Shown here piece by piece: positions 45,359 to 54,957 of a DNA stretch of 64,000 nt. The position numbers and the translations under genes were made by a program. Below the pieces are notes generated by a model. The model ran no database searches. It was not told where the DNA came from and worked only from the letters and a program-made list of their open reading frames with translations. Position 1 is the first letter of the stretch. Each line of letters starts with the position of its first letter. The stretch comes from Promineifilum sp. (GTDB lineage Bacteria; Chloroflexota; Anaerolineae; Promineifilales; Promineifilaceae), in the NCBI GenBank assembly GCA_017983515.1, contig JAGOBF010000003.1, positions 62,001 to 126,000 of the forward strand, read 5' to 3'.

Positions 45359-45940
45359 TTAATCACCCACCATTGGGTCATGAGCTTCGGTCTGCTGCCG
45401 GGCTTTCTGACGCTCCTCGCGCATCTTCTCGAACTCCTCCTCCGTCCAGATATTCTCCGGCGCAGTCAGCTTGTCGATATAGAGCACGCCGTTGATATGA
45501 TCGATCTCGTGCTGGAAGATGCGAGCATCCCAGTCGTTGAGGCGCACGCGGAATTTGCGGCCGTGGCGGTCGAGGCCGCGCACGCGAATCGACTCGGCGC
45601 GTTCGACTTCGCCCAGATAGCCGGGAATGGACAGGCAGCCTTCCATGCCCTTCGTCGTCTCTCTCGCGACCCAGTAGATCTCCGGATTGATGATGACGTA
45701 CAGATCGCGCGTCTCTTCTAGTTCGTTGCCGTCATCATCCTCTTCGGGCAGGGTTTCGATGACGGCCAGCTTCAGCGGCAGTCCGATTTGTGGCGCGGCC
45801 AGGCCGACGCCGTTGGCCTGGCGCATGGTTTCGATCATATCGTCGATCAGCTGCTGCAGATCGGCGTCAAATTTGGTGACCGGCCGAGTTTTGGCTCGCA
45901 ATTCCTCGGCGGGAATGGTCACGATGGGTAGTACACTCAT
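45359..45940 (-). CDS. def: Peptide deformylase
   Basis: 193 residues. The three deformylase motifs are GVGLAAPQIG, EGCLSIPG (metal Cys) and QHEIDHINGVLY (metal His and catalytic Glu). It removes the N-formyl group from nascent proteins. The C-terminus carries a charged extension of about 20 residues. The start overlaps the end of the cNMP/PH-domain gene by 4 bases, and gatC follows, making a translation operon. Confidence 0.96.
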   Translation of the reverse strand: MSVLPIVTIPAEELRAKTRPVTKFDADLQQLIDDMIETMRQANGVGLAAPQIGLPLKLAVIETLPEEDDDGNELEETRDLYVIINPEIYWVARETTKGMEGCLSIPGYLGEVERAESIRVRGLDRHGRKFRVRLNDWDARIFQHEIDHINGVLYIDKLTAPENIWTEEEFEKMREERQKARQQTEAHDPMVGD

Positions 45941-47685
45941 ATCTCCTCGTGGTCTTCGGGAATATCGGTGGGGGTTCGTTGGGGGATGCGTTGCTGTTCC
46001 ATTGCCTGACGATAGACATCCAGCAACAGGGCGTACTCTTCGCGGCGCGTACTGCCATCCTGGATACGTTGCCGGCGACGGACTTCGTCAATGCGCTGGA
46101 AGATGTCGCTCTGAATAAGTTCGGGATTGGGCACGTAATCGAATACGATGTCGGACTTGGTGCCGGCGGTGTCGATGCTGACGAACCCATAGTTGAACAA
46201 AGTGGGCAAGAACCCCGGCCGCGAGGCATCGACATTCTGGATGTTGGCGATCGAGGCCTGTTTGCGACTTTCGCCGAAGCCGAACGGTTGGCGATCGATG
46301 TCGATCACGAAGCGATCATTTAACTGGAAGATATCATTGCGCCAGTCCTCCACTTGCCAGCCGAACCAGAGCAGGTTAATGAACGCGCCGCCGCCGATTA
46401 TCAGCCCCAGGGCCAGAGGCGAGAAGTTAAGGCTGATACCCACGCCGGCCAAGATGCCCAGCACGACGAAAACCAGCAAGGGCAGGGCGACTTGCTTTAG
46501 CAGGATAAAAAGGCTTTTGCGATAGGTGATGTTGTCGCCTTCGACGACGCGCCAGCCGAAGCGCTTGCGCAGGGTGAAGAAATAACTCGTGTGTGGCTCA
46601 TAGACGGGGGGAGCGGTGCCGTCTTCAGTCGAGGTCAATTGCGGCCGCAAGCCGAAATGTTTCTCGATCGACTGGCGCATGACGGCCTGAGTTTGGGCCG
46701 ACTCGAGCGATTTATACTGGCCGGTCAGCCGGTCGAGAGTCTGCTTGACGGCGTTGGGATTGTCGATGTTGTCGAAAACGATAACCCCGGCGATGGCGGC
46801 CGTGGTCACGCGCGCCGTGCCGATGTCAAAAAAGTTGGAGAAGAAAGAGGGCTTCATTACCTCCACGGTCTGAACTTGTCCGATGGGCACTTTTATGAGG
46901 TGGATACGAAAATGACGCAGTTCAAACTCGTGGTGGGTCAAGTGCTTGTTGGTGATGATGAAGTAGTCGGCGCGGAAGTCCAGGAGCCGGATCAGAAAAA
47001 TGATGACCCCGATTACTGTCATCAGGATCGGCAGGCCGATCTTGACGACGCGCTCCAGACCGGTGTCGGTGGGTGTGACGACCAGGATGATCGCGGCGAT
47101 GAGAACCATGAGCACCGGCAGCACCATCCGGCCCACCAGGAACCACAAGCTGCGGCGGGTGAAAAGCTCGATACGCTCTTCGGCCAACATGGCGCCGGAA
47201 ACGGAGGAGTGGGCGCGCCGCGGCCGCAACTTCAGCTTTTGCGCTTCTATCCAGGCGTTGTCACTCAAACCGAAGTGAATATCTTCGTCGTCGGCGGGAG
47301 CCAACTCGTCGATGATGGAAGGGTAGCGCTTCAGCAGCTGGACGAACTCAGGGCCTTCGATGATATAGAGACGGCCACCGTGCTGACCGGTGCCCTTGAT
47401 GGTGGCCGTATGGACGCCAGGCACGAAAAGCCAACTATCGTTGAACCAGCTACCCGGCAAAAATTGGTAGGTATTGCGGGCGATGCCATTGTCGTCGAGC
47501 GAGCGGGCAAAGAGGCGACCCTCCTTGACGATGTAGAGGCGATTGGCTATGTCACGCTGATAGGCGATAACCGCTTCATCTTCAAAGGCGTATTCTCGCG
47601 CGATATGGGCGACAGCGTCGAGCGCGGCCGGGCTCAGATTGGCGAAAATAGGCAATTCGGCAAGAAACTCATACTTGTCGGTCAC
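45937..47685 (-). CDS. Membrane protein with cyclic-nucleotide-binding and bacterial PH domains
   Basis: 582 residues. A cNMP-binding beta-barrel (about 10-125, FEDEAVIAYQRDIANRLYIVKEGRL) is followed by a helix pair (about 180-230), a first PH-like domain (about 235-310, DYFIITNKHL and IPIGQVQTVEV-like), a second helix pair (about 395-445) and a second PH-like domain. The conserved Glu/Arg phosphate-cassette residues for cAMP are unclear. Start is GTG at 47685 with no ribosome site and TAAAAT 6 bases upstream. It is the first gene of the def-gatCAB run. Confidence 0.8.
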   Translation of the reverse strand: MTDKYEFLAELPIFANLSPAALDAVAHIAREYAFEDEAVIAYQRDIANRLYIVKEGRLFARSLDDNGIARNTYQFLPGSWFNDSWLFVPGVHTATIKGTGQHGGRLYIIEGPEFVQLLKRYPSIIDELAPADDEDIHFGLSDNAWIEAQKLKLRPRRAHSSVSGAMLAEERIELFTRRSLWFLVGRMVLPVLMVLIAAIILVVTPTDTGLERVVKIGLPILMTVIGVIIFLIRLLDFRADYFIITNKHLTHHEFELRHFRIHLIKVPIGQVQTVEVMKPSFFSNFFDIGTARVTTAAIAGVIVFDNIDNPNAVKQTLDRLTGQYKSLESAQTQAVMRQSIEKHFGLRPQLTSTEDGTAPPVYEPHTSYFFTLRKRFGWRVVEGDNITYRKSLFILLKQVALPLLVFVVLGILAGVGISLNFSPLALGLIIGGGAFINLLWFGWQVEDWRNDIFQLNDRFVIDIDRQPFGFGESRKQASIANIQNVDASRPGFLPTLFNYGFVSIDTAGTKSDIVFDYVPNPELIQSDIFQRIDEVRRRQRIQDGSTRREEYALLLDVYRQAMEQQRIPQRTPTDIPEDHEEI

Positions 47686-47782
47686 GTCTCTATTTTAACA
47701 TGGCCGAGAGAGGGAGACTAATCCACTAAAATTGGTAGGACAATCACACCATTTAATTATTGCCGGACGCTGAGATGTCCGC

Positions 47783-47801
47783 TATGATTTCCGTGGAAAT
47801 C
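47783..47801. repeat. Shared palindromic motif, copy 2
   Basis: TATGATTTCCGTGGAAATC contains the perfect palindrome GATTTCC-GT-GGAAATC (47786-47801). It sits 5 bases before the start codon at 47807, in the divergent region with the def-gat run, and matches the copy in the gatA-gatB gap. Confidence 0.55.
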
Positions 47802-47806
47802 AGCCA

Positions 47807-49030
47807 ATGTCACTAATGACGGGTCTCTTCAACCTCCTAGCCCTGTTGTACATTGGCCGCGCCGTACAATTGGCAGTCCAGATAGCTCGCAACTGGAAGG
47901 TCGTGCGGCAGGAGCCTTTGACTGGGGAAAAGCAACGCCTGGCCGAACAGGCGGCATTCTTTTTGGGTGTCCCGCCGGCGGTATTTGTGCACGAATTGGC
48001 CCATGCCGTGGCCGTATTGGCCTTTGGCGGGCAGGTGGCCGAGTTCGGCTATCGCGTGTTCTGGGGCTACGTGGTGCCGCAAGGGAGCTTCACAGCGCTG
48101 CAGAACTGGATCATCGCTCTGGTCGGCACGCTTGGCTCGCTGGGGTTTGGGGCGTTGCTGTGGCTGGTTCTGCGCCGCCATGACAGCCGCACGGTGCAAT
48201 ATTTCGGCCTGCGAGCCTTTCGCTTCCAGATCTATTTTTCACTACTCTACTACCCCATCTTCAGTCTGTTTTTGCCGATCGGCGACTGGCGCATGATCTA
48301 CGATTTTGCGGCCACGCCGATCCTGAGCGGCGTCACGCTAATCATTCACGCGCTGTTGTTGCTCCTGTTTTGGCGGGCCGACCGCGCCGGCGCGTTCGAG
48401 ATGACGGCCTTCGATTCGGCCGCGGGCCAGGCCCATTTCGAGGCGACCCAATCCGCAGCCGATAGGGGCGATCCGGCTGCCCGGCTGCAGGTCATCGCCG
48501 ATCTGTGGCGCGGCGGAGCCGGGAAAGAGGCGCGCCGGTCGCTCGACGCCTTTCTGGCAGACTACCCACAATCGGCCGACGGTCATCTGCAATTGGCAAT
48601 TCAGGCGACCGAAGGGACGCCAACCATTCGCAAGGAGACCTATCAGGCGGCTGGAAAGGCATTGTCGCTGGGGTTGTCGGGTGCCGACCGGGTGGCCCTG
48701 GCCTACCAGCTACGGGCACTTTATCACCTGCAACGCGGCGAAGGGACGGCGGCCGAGAAAGAACTCACGGCCGCGTTGACCCCGGCGGCTAATTATGATC
48801 CCGACCAGACATCCCCCGCGCGGCGCGCCGAGCTTCATCATCTGCGTAGTCAGGCTTATCGGCGACAGGGTCGCTATGACGATGCCTATGTGGAGATCGA
48901 TCTGGCGCTCGCCCGCGCGCGCCAATTGGGGATGGAAGGGCTGACCCGCAAATACTTGGACGAGAGGGAGCTAATTGACAAACATGCCGGACGAGCGGCC
49001 CGTCACCCGGAGCAGGACGTGGCCGGCTAG
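47807..49030 (+). CDS. M50-like membrane metalloprotease with TPR tail
   Basis: 407 residues. One helix (about 5-28), then H62ELAH66 in a hydrophobic segment, as in M50B-type proteases, and three or four more helices up to about residue 190. The second M50 motif (NxxPxxxLDG) is not obvious; PIFSLFLPIGDW stands where it might be, so activity is uncertain. Residues ~205-400 are TPR-like helical repeats (GDPAARLQVIADLWRGG and RAELHHLRSQAYRRQGRYDDAYVEI). It is divergent from the def-gat run. Confidence 0.7.
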   Translation: MSLMTGLFNLLALLYIGRAVQLAVQIARNWKVVRQEPLTGEKQRLAEQAAFFLGVPPAVFVHELAHAVAVLAFGGQVAEFGYRVFWGYVVPQGSFTALQNWIIALVGTLGSLGFGALLWLVLRRHDSRTVQYFGLRAFRFQIYFSLLYYPIFSLFLPIGDWRMIYDFAATPILSGVTLIIHALLLLLFWRADRAGAFEMTAFDSAAGQAHFEATQSAADRGDPAARLQVIADLWRGGAGKEARRSLDAFLADYPQSADGHLQLAIQATEGTPTIRKETYQAAGKALSLGLSGADRVALAYQLRALYHLQRGEGTAAEKELTAALTPAANYDPDQTSPARRAELHHLRSQAYRRQGRYDDAYVEIDLALARARQLGMEGLTRKYLDERELIDKHAGRAARHPEQDVAG

Positions 49031-49114
49031 CCGATATTCGGCCGCGGGGCGGCAAACGCCAACGATTGTGCGTCGATTACGATGAATGTCACATCAAACT
49101 CAGGATCAATGGCA

Positions 49115-49144
49115 TTGTTTTTGTGACGGATCTTCAATTATTCT
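49115..49144 (+). promoter_or_regulatory. Possible promoter of the nucleoside-transporter operon
   Basis: TTGTTT (49115-49120), 18 bases and TATTCT (49139-49144) lie about 70 bases before the first transporter gene in an AT-rich patch. The match is moderate. Confidence 0.35.
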
Positions 49145-49213
49145 AGGTAAACCGTTTGACGGCGGTGGCTGTTCTGTGATTCAGCCTAAATCTACATCCT
49201 GGCGCGAGGTCCT

Positions 49214-50677
49214 ATGAAAGTTGAACTTCGGGACATTCGGAAATATTTTGGGCATGTGAAAGCCAACGACGGCATTAGTATGGTGCTGGAGCCGGGCAAG
49301 ATTTATGCCTTGGTGGGCGAGAACGGGGCCGGCAAAAGCACCCTGATGAAGATCCTTTCCGGCTATCAGCCACCGACCGGCGGCGATATTTTGCTGGACG
49401 GCCATCCGGTTGAATTTCACTCCCCAGCCGACGCGCTGGCCAAAGGCGTCGGCATGCTCTACCAGGATCCGCTGGACATGCCCCCGTTTCGGGTCATTGA
49501 TAACTATCTGCTCGGCCGCGACAGTCGCGTGCGCCTGAATTACAAGGACGCCCGCGTCGAGCTGAAAAGTTTGGCCGAGCGCTACAACTTCTATATCGAT
49601 CCCAACGCCACTATCGACTCCTTGTCGATGGGTGAGCGGCAGCAACTGGAACTGGTGCGCTTGCTGGCCGGCGGTGCCCAGGTGCTTATCCTCGACGAGC
49701 CTACCACGGGCATCAGCGCCGAGCAGAAAGAAATTCTCTTCGAATCGATGCGCAAGATGACCCGCGAAGAGGGCAAGACGGTTATCCTCGTCTCCCACAA
49801 GCTGGAAGAGGTGCAGGAGTTGTGCCTGTATGCCTACGTCCTGCGACGGGGCCGTCTGGAAGGCGAACAAGAATTGCCATGTCTCAATGAACAGTTGGTT
49901 GAGATGATGTTTGGCCAAGTGCCGCAACGGACGCGTCGCCCGGCGTTTGCCATCGGTGAGCCGGTTCTGGAATTGCAGGACATGCGCTTAGAGAGCTATC
50001 AACTGACTATACCCAACATCAATCTCTCCGTGCGCGCCGGGGAGATTTTTGGTTTTGCGGGGTTGGAAGGCAGCGGGCAGCGCCAGGTGATGCAGGTATG
50101 CTCCGGCCTTTTGTCGTCAACTAGCGGCCGAGTCGTGCTGGATCGACAAGATGTGACTGGATGGGGCTTCCACCGGATGCAAAAAAACGGCATGGGCTAT
50201 GTGCCGGCCGGGCGACTGGAAGAGGGCCTGGTGGCCGGGTTAAGTCTGACCGAACATCTGGTGTTGGCCCGTCCGGACAAAAAGTTCTTCGTCGACTGGA
50301 AGGCCAACCAGGTGGAGATGAGCGAACGCATCCAAACCTACCAGATCGTGGGCCGGCCGGAGACGACGGCTGACGCGCTGTCCGGCGGCAACCAGCAGCG
50401 CTTGTTGTTCTCGCTGCTCAATACGCCGTTGAAGCTCCTGTTGCTGGAACATCCCACGCGTGGCCTTGACGTTCGCTCGGCCGACTACACGTGGCAACTA
50501 TTATACAAGCGGCGCGAACACGGGACGGCTATCCTGTTTATCTCGGCCGACCTGGATGAGATCATCGAACACAGTGACCGGATCGCCGTATTCTCCGGCG
50601 GCGTGATGTCGCGCGTGCTGAACGCGCACGAGACGACGGCCGAAGAATTGGGCCATCTCATTGGAGGGCAAGTATGA
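49214..50677 (+). CDS. Nucleoside-type ABC transporter ATPase (first, RbsA/YufO-like)
   Basis: 487 residues with two fused nucleotide-binding domains. The N-terminal half is complete: GENGAGKST, signature LSMGERQQLEL and ILDEPTTG. The C-terminal half has a degenerate Walker A (GLEGSGQRQ), the signature LSGGNQQRLL and Walker B replaced by LLLEHPTRGLD, as usual in RbsA-like proteins. It is shorter and more diverged than the second ATPase at 57.4 kb. Its stop overlaps the first permease start by ATGA. Confidence 0.92.
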   Translation: MKVELRDIRKYFGHVKANDGISMVLEPGKIYALVGENGAGKSTLMKILSGYQPPTGGDILLDGHPVEFHSPADALAKGVGMLYQDPLDMPPFRVIDNYLLGRDSRVRLNYKDARVELKSLAERYNFYIDPNATIDSLSMGERQQLELVRLLAGGAQVLILDEPTTGISAEQKEILFESMRKMTREEGKTVILVSHKLEEVQELCLYAYVLRRGRLEGEQELPCLNEQLVEMMFGQVPQRTRRPAFAIGEPVLELQDMRLESYQLTIPNINLSVRAGEIFGFAGLEGSGQRQVMQVCSGLLSSTSGRVVLDRQDVTGWGFHRMQKNGMGYVPAGRLEEGLVAGLSLTEHLVLARPDKKFFVDWKANQVEMSERIQTYQIVGRPETTADALSGGNQQRLLFSLLNTPLKLLLLEHPTRGLDVRSADYTWQLLYKRREHGTAILFISADLDEIIEHSDRIAVFSGGVMSRVLNAHETTAEELGHLIGGQV

Positions 50678-51804
50678 TTCAGGCCCCAACCGTCGGCCGC
50701 AGCCGTCTGTGGAAGCTGTGGCCGCTCGTGCCGATTATCGCCGCACTCATTTTCACGAGCGGCTTGTTGCTCCTGTTCGACGCCGGCCCGGCCGAGGCGT
50801 ACCGGGCGATGTGGGACGGATCGTTCGGCGGACAAGACAAGGTTTTGAGTGTCCTGGCCTTTTGGGTGCCGCTATTACTGGCGTCCGCGGGGTTGGTCAT
50901 TACCTTTACTGCCGGTCTCTGGAACATCGGCGTCGAGGGGCAGATCATTCTCGGCGCCATCTGCGCCAGTTGGGTCGCCCTTAATGTGACCGCCCCGTCC
51001 TGGGTACTCATCCCGCTGGAGATCGTGGCGGCCATGCTGGGTGGGGCATTATGGGGTGGGCTTTCGGCTGTGCTGAAAACGCGCGGCAAGGTCAACGAGA
51101 TCTTCAGCGGCTTGGCGCTCAATAATCTGGCGATTATCCTGACCAACTACCTCATCTCCGGCCCGTGGCAGCCGCCGGAGGGCGGTTCCTTCCGCGGCAC
51201 GGCCCCCTTCCAGGACGCGGCCCTGTGGCCCCGCCTCTTCGATTCCCGCTTCAGCCCGCTATCGCTGCTGCTGGCCGTGGCGGCCCTGGCGGCGGTCTAT
51301 TTCGTCTTGCGCGGCACGACCTGGGGCCTCAAGTTGAAGGCGTTGGGCAAGAATCCCTACTCGTCCTACTTGCTTGGCGTCTCCAGCGAGCGCGAGACAA
51401 TCATGGCCATGATGTTTTGCGGGGCACTGGCCGGCCTGGGCGGCGCGGTGCGCGTGCTCAGCTGGTTCGACAGCCTGCGCCAGAGTATTTCCGGCGGCAT
51501 CGGCTTTCTGGCCTTGCTCATCGTCATGCTGGCCGGATATCGTATCTTGTGGGTGCCGCTGATCGCCTTCTTCTTCTCGGTGGTGCTCAACGGCAGCATC
51601 ACCTTGCAGCTGAAGACTCAACTGCACTCCGCGCTGGGCGGCATCCTGACTGGCGTCATGGTTTTGTTTGTGCTGCTGTTCGGCTCGGCGCGGCAACTGG
51701 GGCTGGGCGGGACACAGGAGGTCGCCAGAGGCGCGCCGGAGTTGGGCCCGGCCGATATCACGCCGGCCGACACCATTACGACTGATATACCGGGAGGCGA
51801 CTGA
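50674..51804 (+). CDS. BMP-type ABC transporter permease 1A (YufP-like)
   Basis: 376 residues, about nine helices. ITFTAGLWNIGVEGQIILGAI is the YufP-type signature and the cytoplasmic loop GLKLKALGKNPYSSYLLGVS follows. The last 40 residues are polar and acidic. Start overlaps the ATPase by 4 bases; stop overlaps the next permease by one base (TGATG). It forms the membrane path together with permease 1B. Confidence 0.92.
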   Translation: MIQAPTVGRSRLWKLWPLVPIIAALIFTSGLLLLFDAGPAEAYRAMWDGSFGGQDKVLSVLAFWVPLLLASAGLVITFTAGLWNIGVEGQIILGAICASWVALNVTAPSWVLIPLEIVAAMLGGALWGGLSAVLKTRGKVNEIFSGLALNNLAIILTNYLISGPWQPPEGGSFRGTAPFQDAALWPRLFDSRFSPLSLLLAVAALAAVYFVLRGTTWGLKLKALGKNPYSSYLLGVSSERETIMAMMFCGALAGLGGAVRVLSWFDSLRQSISGGIGFLALLIVMLAGYRILWVPLIAFFFSVVLNGSITLQLKTQLHSALGGILTGVMVLFVLLFGSARQLGLGGTQEVARGAPELGPADITPADTITTDIPGGD

Positions 51805-52778
51805 TGGATAACGCCCAACTGATCGCTGTGTTGGCCTCAATTGTTTTGCAGGCCTCGCCGCTCATCATCGCCGTGTGCGGCGAAATCCTGACCGAACGCT
51901 CCGGCGTGGTCAACCTGTCGCTCGACGGCACAATGCTCATGGCCGCCATGACTGCCTTTGTCGTGGGCCTGAAGACGGACAATGTCTGGCTGGGCTTTGC
52001 CGCTGCGGCCGCCGTCGGCGCTGTCTTTGCCGGCACTGTCGCCCTCGGCAGCATTCGGCTGGGGCAAAGCCAGGTCGCCGTGGGCTTCGTGCTGGCTTTG
52101 CTGGGCGACGATCTGAGTGCCTTCCTGGGTCAGAACTACACCCGCATGCGCGGCGTGAGCGTGCCCCACTACGGCATCCCGATTTTGAAGGACATTCCGG
52201 TCATCGGCCCCATTCTCTTTAACCATGACGTGGTGGTCTACTTCGCGATGGCGTTGATCGCCGTGACCTGGTGGTGGCTCAATCGGACGCAGCCCGGCCT
52301 GAAATTGCGCGGTTCCGGCGAACGGCCGACGGCCGCCTTCGCCCGCGGGGTCGACGTCAACCGCCTGCGCTACCTTTATACCATTCTCGGCGGCGCGCTG
52401 GTGGGCATCGCCGGAGCAGCCTTCTCGCTGGACGTCAAGATCGGCTGGTCGGACGGCCACATCCGCGGCATGGGCTGGATCGCGCTGGCGATTGTCATCT
52501 TCGGCGGCTGGTCGCCCATTCGTGGCGCGCTCGGCGCACTGCTCTTTGGCGCGACTAAGGCGCTGGCGACGATTCTGCAGCGTGCCTTTCCCGAGGTGTC
52601 GGTCGTGGCCTTCAACAGCATCCCCTGGATTCTGATGATCCTGGTCTTGCTCGCCGTCGGCAGCGACTACACCGAACGATTTATCAACGCCATGCCCCGA
52701 GGATGGCAACGGCCGCTGCGCCGCATTCTGCGCGTCTCGCCGCCTATGGCTTTGGGCACACCCTTCCAGGAAGGGTAA
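51804..52778 (+). CDS. BMP-type ABC transporter permease 1B (YufQ-like)
   Basis: 324 residues, about eight to nine helices. LTERSGVVNLSLDGTMLMAAMTAF is the YufQ-type signature; LRGSGERPTAAFARGVDVNRLRY is the coupling loop. The end PPMALGTPFQ matches that of the other YufQ-like permease (PAALGTPYE). It is coupled to permease 1A by TGATG and followed after 23 bases by the second pair. Confidence 0.92.
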   Translation: MDNAQLIAVLASIVLQASPLIIAVCGEILTERSGVVNLSLDGTMLMAAMTAFVVGLKTDNVWLGFAAAAAVGAVFAGTVALGSIRLGQSQVAVGFVLALLGDDLSAFLGQNYTRMRGVSVPHYGIPILKDIPVIGPILFNHDVVVYFAMALIAVTWWWLNRTQPGLKLRGSGERPTAAFARGVDVNRLRYLYTILGGALVGIAGAAFSLDVKIGWSDGHIRGMGWIALAIVIFGGWSPIRGALGALLFGATKALATILQRAFPEVSVVAFNSIPWILMILVLLAVGSDYTERFINAMPRGWQRPLRRILRVSPPMALGTPFQEG

Positions 52779-52801
52779 CGCCGCAGCCGCCAAGGTGACT
52801 T

Positions 52802-53962
52802 ATGCTCAACTTCTTCGCTAAATACCCGCGACTTGGCCGATTATTCGACATGCTCCTGCCTTTATTGGCGACGCTCGCCGCGCTGGGGGTGGGGGCGATC
52901 ATGCTCCAGCTGTTGGGAGCCAACCCCGTCACTGCTTATGGGGCGTTGCTCCAGGGCGCGTTCGGCAGCCAGAATGCCCTGGCCGACACGATCGTGCGCG
53001 CCACACCCTTGTTGCTGGTCGCGCTGGGCATCTGCATCGCCTTTCGGGCCGGAGTCATTAACATCGGCGGCGAAGGCCAACTGGTCGCCGGGGCGATCCT
53101 GGGCACGCTCGTCGGCCTCATGTTTCCCGAAGCGCCGGGCATCGTGATTGTTCCTCTGGCTATGGTGGCCGGGTTCGTCGGCGGGGCCATCTGGGGCGGC
53201 ATACCCGGTATATTGAAAGCTTACTACAACGTCAATGAAATTTTGAGCACGATTATGCTCAACATCATCGCCGTGCAGGGCATGAACTACCTGCTGCGCC
53301 AGCCGATGATCGATCCGGCTCAGGCGCAACTGGCCTCGCGCATCCCGCAGACGGCCCGCCTGGCCCAGGCCTTCGACCTGCCGCGCTGGATACCGACGCG
53401 GCTGCACCTGGGCGCGCTCATCGCCGTAATCCTGGCCTTCGTGGTCTATATCTTCCTGTTTCGCACGACGATCGGTTATCGCATTCGCGCCGTGGGCCTC
53501 AACCCCGACGCCTCGCGTTATGCCGGCATCAACGTCAAGCGCAACATCGTCCTGGCGCTGCTGCTCAGCGGCGCATTTGCCGGTCTGGCCGGGGCGGTGC
53601 AGGTCTACGGCGTCCATCACCGCATGTTTACCGACGGGTCGCTGGCCGGGTTCACCGGGTCGGCCGGCTTCAACGGCATCGTCGTGGCTCTGTTCGGCAA
53701 GCTCAATCCCATCGGCGCCATACCGGCGTCCTTCATCTTCGGGGCGCTTATCGTCGGCGCCAACAGCTTGCAGCGGGCCATGCAGGTGCCCGCGGCCCTG
53801 ATCACGGCGCTCAACGGTCTGGTGGTTGTCTTCGTTGTAAGCAGCGATTACTTTAGCCGTCGCCTGGCCCGCAACCGTCAGATAGGTGCGGAGACGTCGG
53901 GCCCGCCGTCCAAATCAACTTTGCCCCCCGCTTTGAGCATCGAAGGAGAGGCGTCCCAATGA
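52802..53962 (+). CDS. BMP-type ABC transporter permease 2A (YufP-like)
   Basis: 386 residues. IAFRAGVINIGGEGQLVAGAI is the YufP signature, closer to known nucleoside permeases than in copy 1A; IRAVGLNPDASRYAGINV is the coupling loop. A polar C-terminal tail follows the last helix. It overlaps permease 2B by 4 bases. This is the start of the second, more canonical permease pair. Confidence 0.93.
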   Translation: MLNFFAKYPRLGRLFDMLLPLLATLAALGVGAIMLQLLGANPVTAYGALLQGAFGSQNALADTIVRATPLLLVALGICIAFRAGVINIGGEGQLVAGAILGTLVGLMFPEAPGIVIVPLAMVAGFVGGAIWGGIPGILKAYYNVNEILSTIMLNIIAVQGMNYLLRQPMIDPAQAQLASRIPQTARLAQAFDLPRWIPTRLHLGALIAVILAFVVYIFLFRTTIGYRIRAVGLNPDASRYAGINVKRNIVLALLLSGAFAGLAGAVQVYGVHHRMFTDGSLAGFTGSAGFNGIVVALFGKLNPIGAIPASFIFGALIVGANSLQRAMQVPAALITALNGLVVVFVVSSDYFSRRLARNRQIGAETSGPPSKSTLPPALSIEGEASQ

Positions 53963-54939
53963 TTAGCGAGCTGTTTACGACTACAGTGCTCATCGGCATC
54001 CTGACATCCGGCATCCGGCTGGCGACGCCTTACCTGTTCGCCTCTCTCGGCGAAATGTTCGGCCAGCGCAGTGGTGTGCTCAACCTGGGCGTCGAGGGGA
54101 TGATGCTCATGGGGGCCTTTGCCGCCTTCTACGTCACGTCGACCTACGGTAATCCGTGGCTGGGGCTGCTGGCGGCGATCATCGTTGGCGGCATGATGGG
54201 GCTGGCGATGGCCTTCATCAGCGTCACGCTAGGGGCTGAGCAAGGCATTAGCGGCATTGGTGTCTATCTCTTTGGTCTGGGCATGAGTGACTTGCTGTTC
54301 CAGAAGATGCTGGGCACGGTCGAGACGGTGCGTGGTTTCCGGCCGGTGGGCGATTTCCTGGCCAACCGTTTTCCTAATCTGCTGCCCACGTTGCTGGATG
54401 TGCCGGTTATCGGGTCTATCACGTCGATCCTGGCCCAGCAGAATATTATGGTGTATCTGGCTTACGCGCTGGTGCCGGTGGCCTGGTTTATCCTGTACCG
54501 GACGACGCTGGGGCTGAAGATACGCGCCGCGGGCGAGAACCCGGCCGCCGCCGATGCTCTTGGCGTCAGTGTGACCCGCACGCGCTATGCCACTGTCACC
54601 CTGGGCGGTATTATGGCTGGCGTTGCCGGCGCGTCGCTGTCCATCGCGCTGCTCAACGTGTTTCAACAAAACCTGACCAGCGGCCTGGGATTTATCGCCG
54701 TCGCCCTGGTCTATTTCGGAGGCTGGCGACCTTATGGCGTCCTGTTTGGGGCGCTCCTGTTCAGCATGGTCAACGCGCTCCAATTGTGGATCCAGGCGCT
54801 CAATATCCCGATACCGTTCGATGCATCGGAACTGCTGATCATGATGCCCTACGTGTTGACTATCGTCGTGTTGATTTTCTCGGCCGGGCGTGTGCGCACT
54901 CCGGCCGCGCTCGGAACTCCCTATGAACGCGGCGGCTGA
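53959..54939 (+). CDS. BMP-type ABC transporter permease 2B (YufQ-like)
   Basis: 326 residues. FGQRSGVLNLGVEGMMLMGAFAAF is the YufQ signature; IRAAGENPAAADALGVSVTRTRY is the coupling loop. It ends PAALGTPYERGG. It has the same domain order and length as copy 1B, so the two pairs arose by duplication. The fused binding protein follows. Confidence 0.93.
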   Translation: MISELFTTTVLIGILTSGIRLATPYLFASLGEMFGQRSGVLNLGVEGMMLMGAFAAFYVTSTYGNPWLGLLAAIIVGGMMGLAMAFISVTLGAEQGISGIGVYLFGLGMSDLLFQKMLGTVETVRGFRPVGDFLANRFPNLLPTLLDVPVIGSITSILAQQNIMVYLAYALVPVAWFILYRTTLGLKIRAAGENPAAADALGVSVTRTRYATVTLGGIMAGVAGASLSIALLNVFQQNLTSGLGFIAVALVYFGGWRPYGVLFGALLFSMVNALQLWIQALNIPIPFDASELLIMMPYVLTIVVLIFSAGRVRTPAALGTPYERGG

Positions 54940-54957
54940 AAAATTCGCCAAACAATG

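Noticed and set aside
51837..52793. 318-residue minus-strand frame in the transporter operon
   Set aside because: Antisense to permease 1B. Charged composition without a domain.
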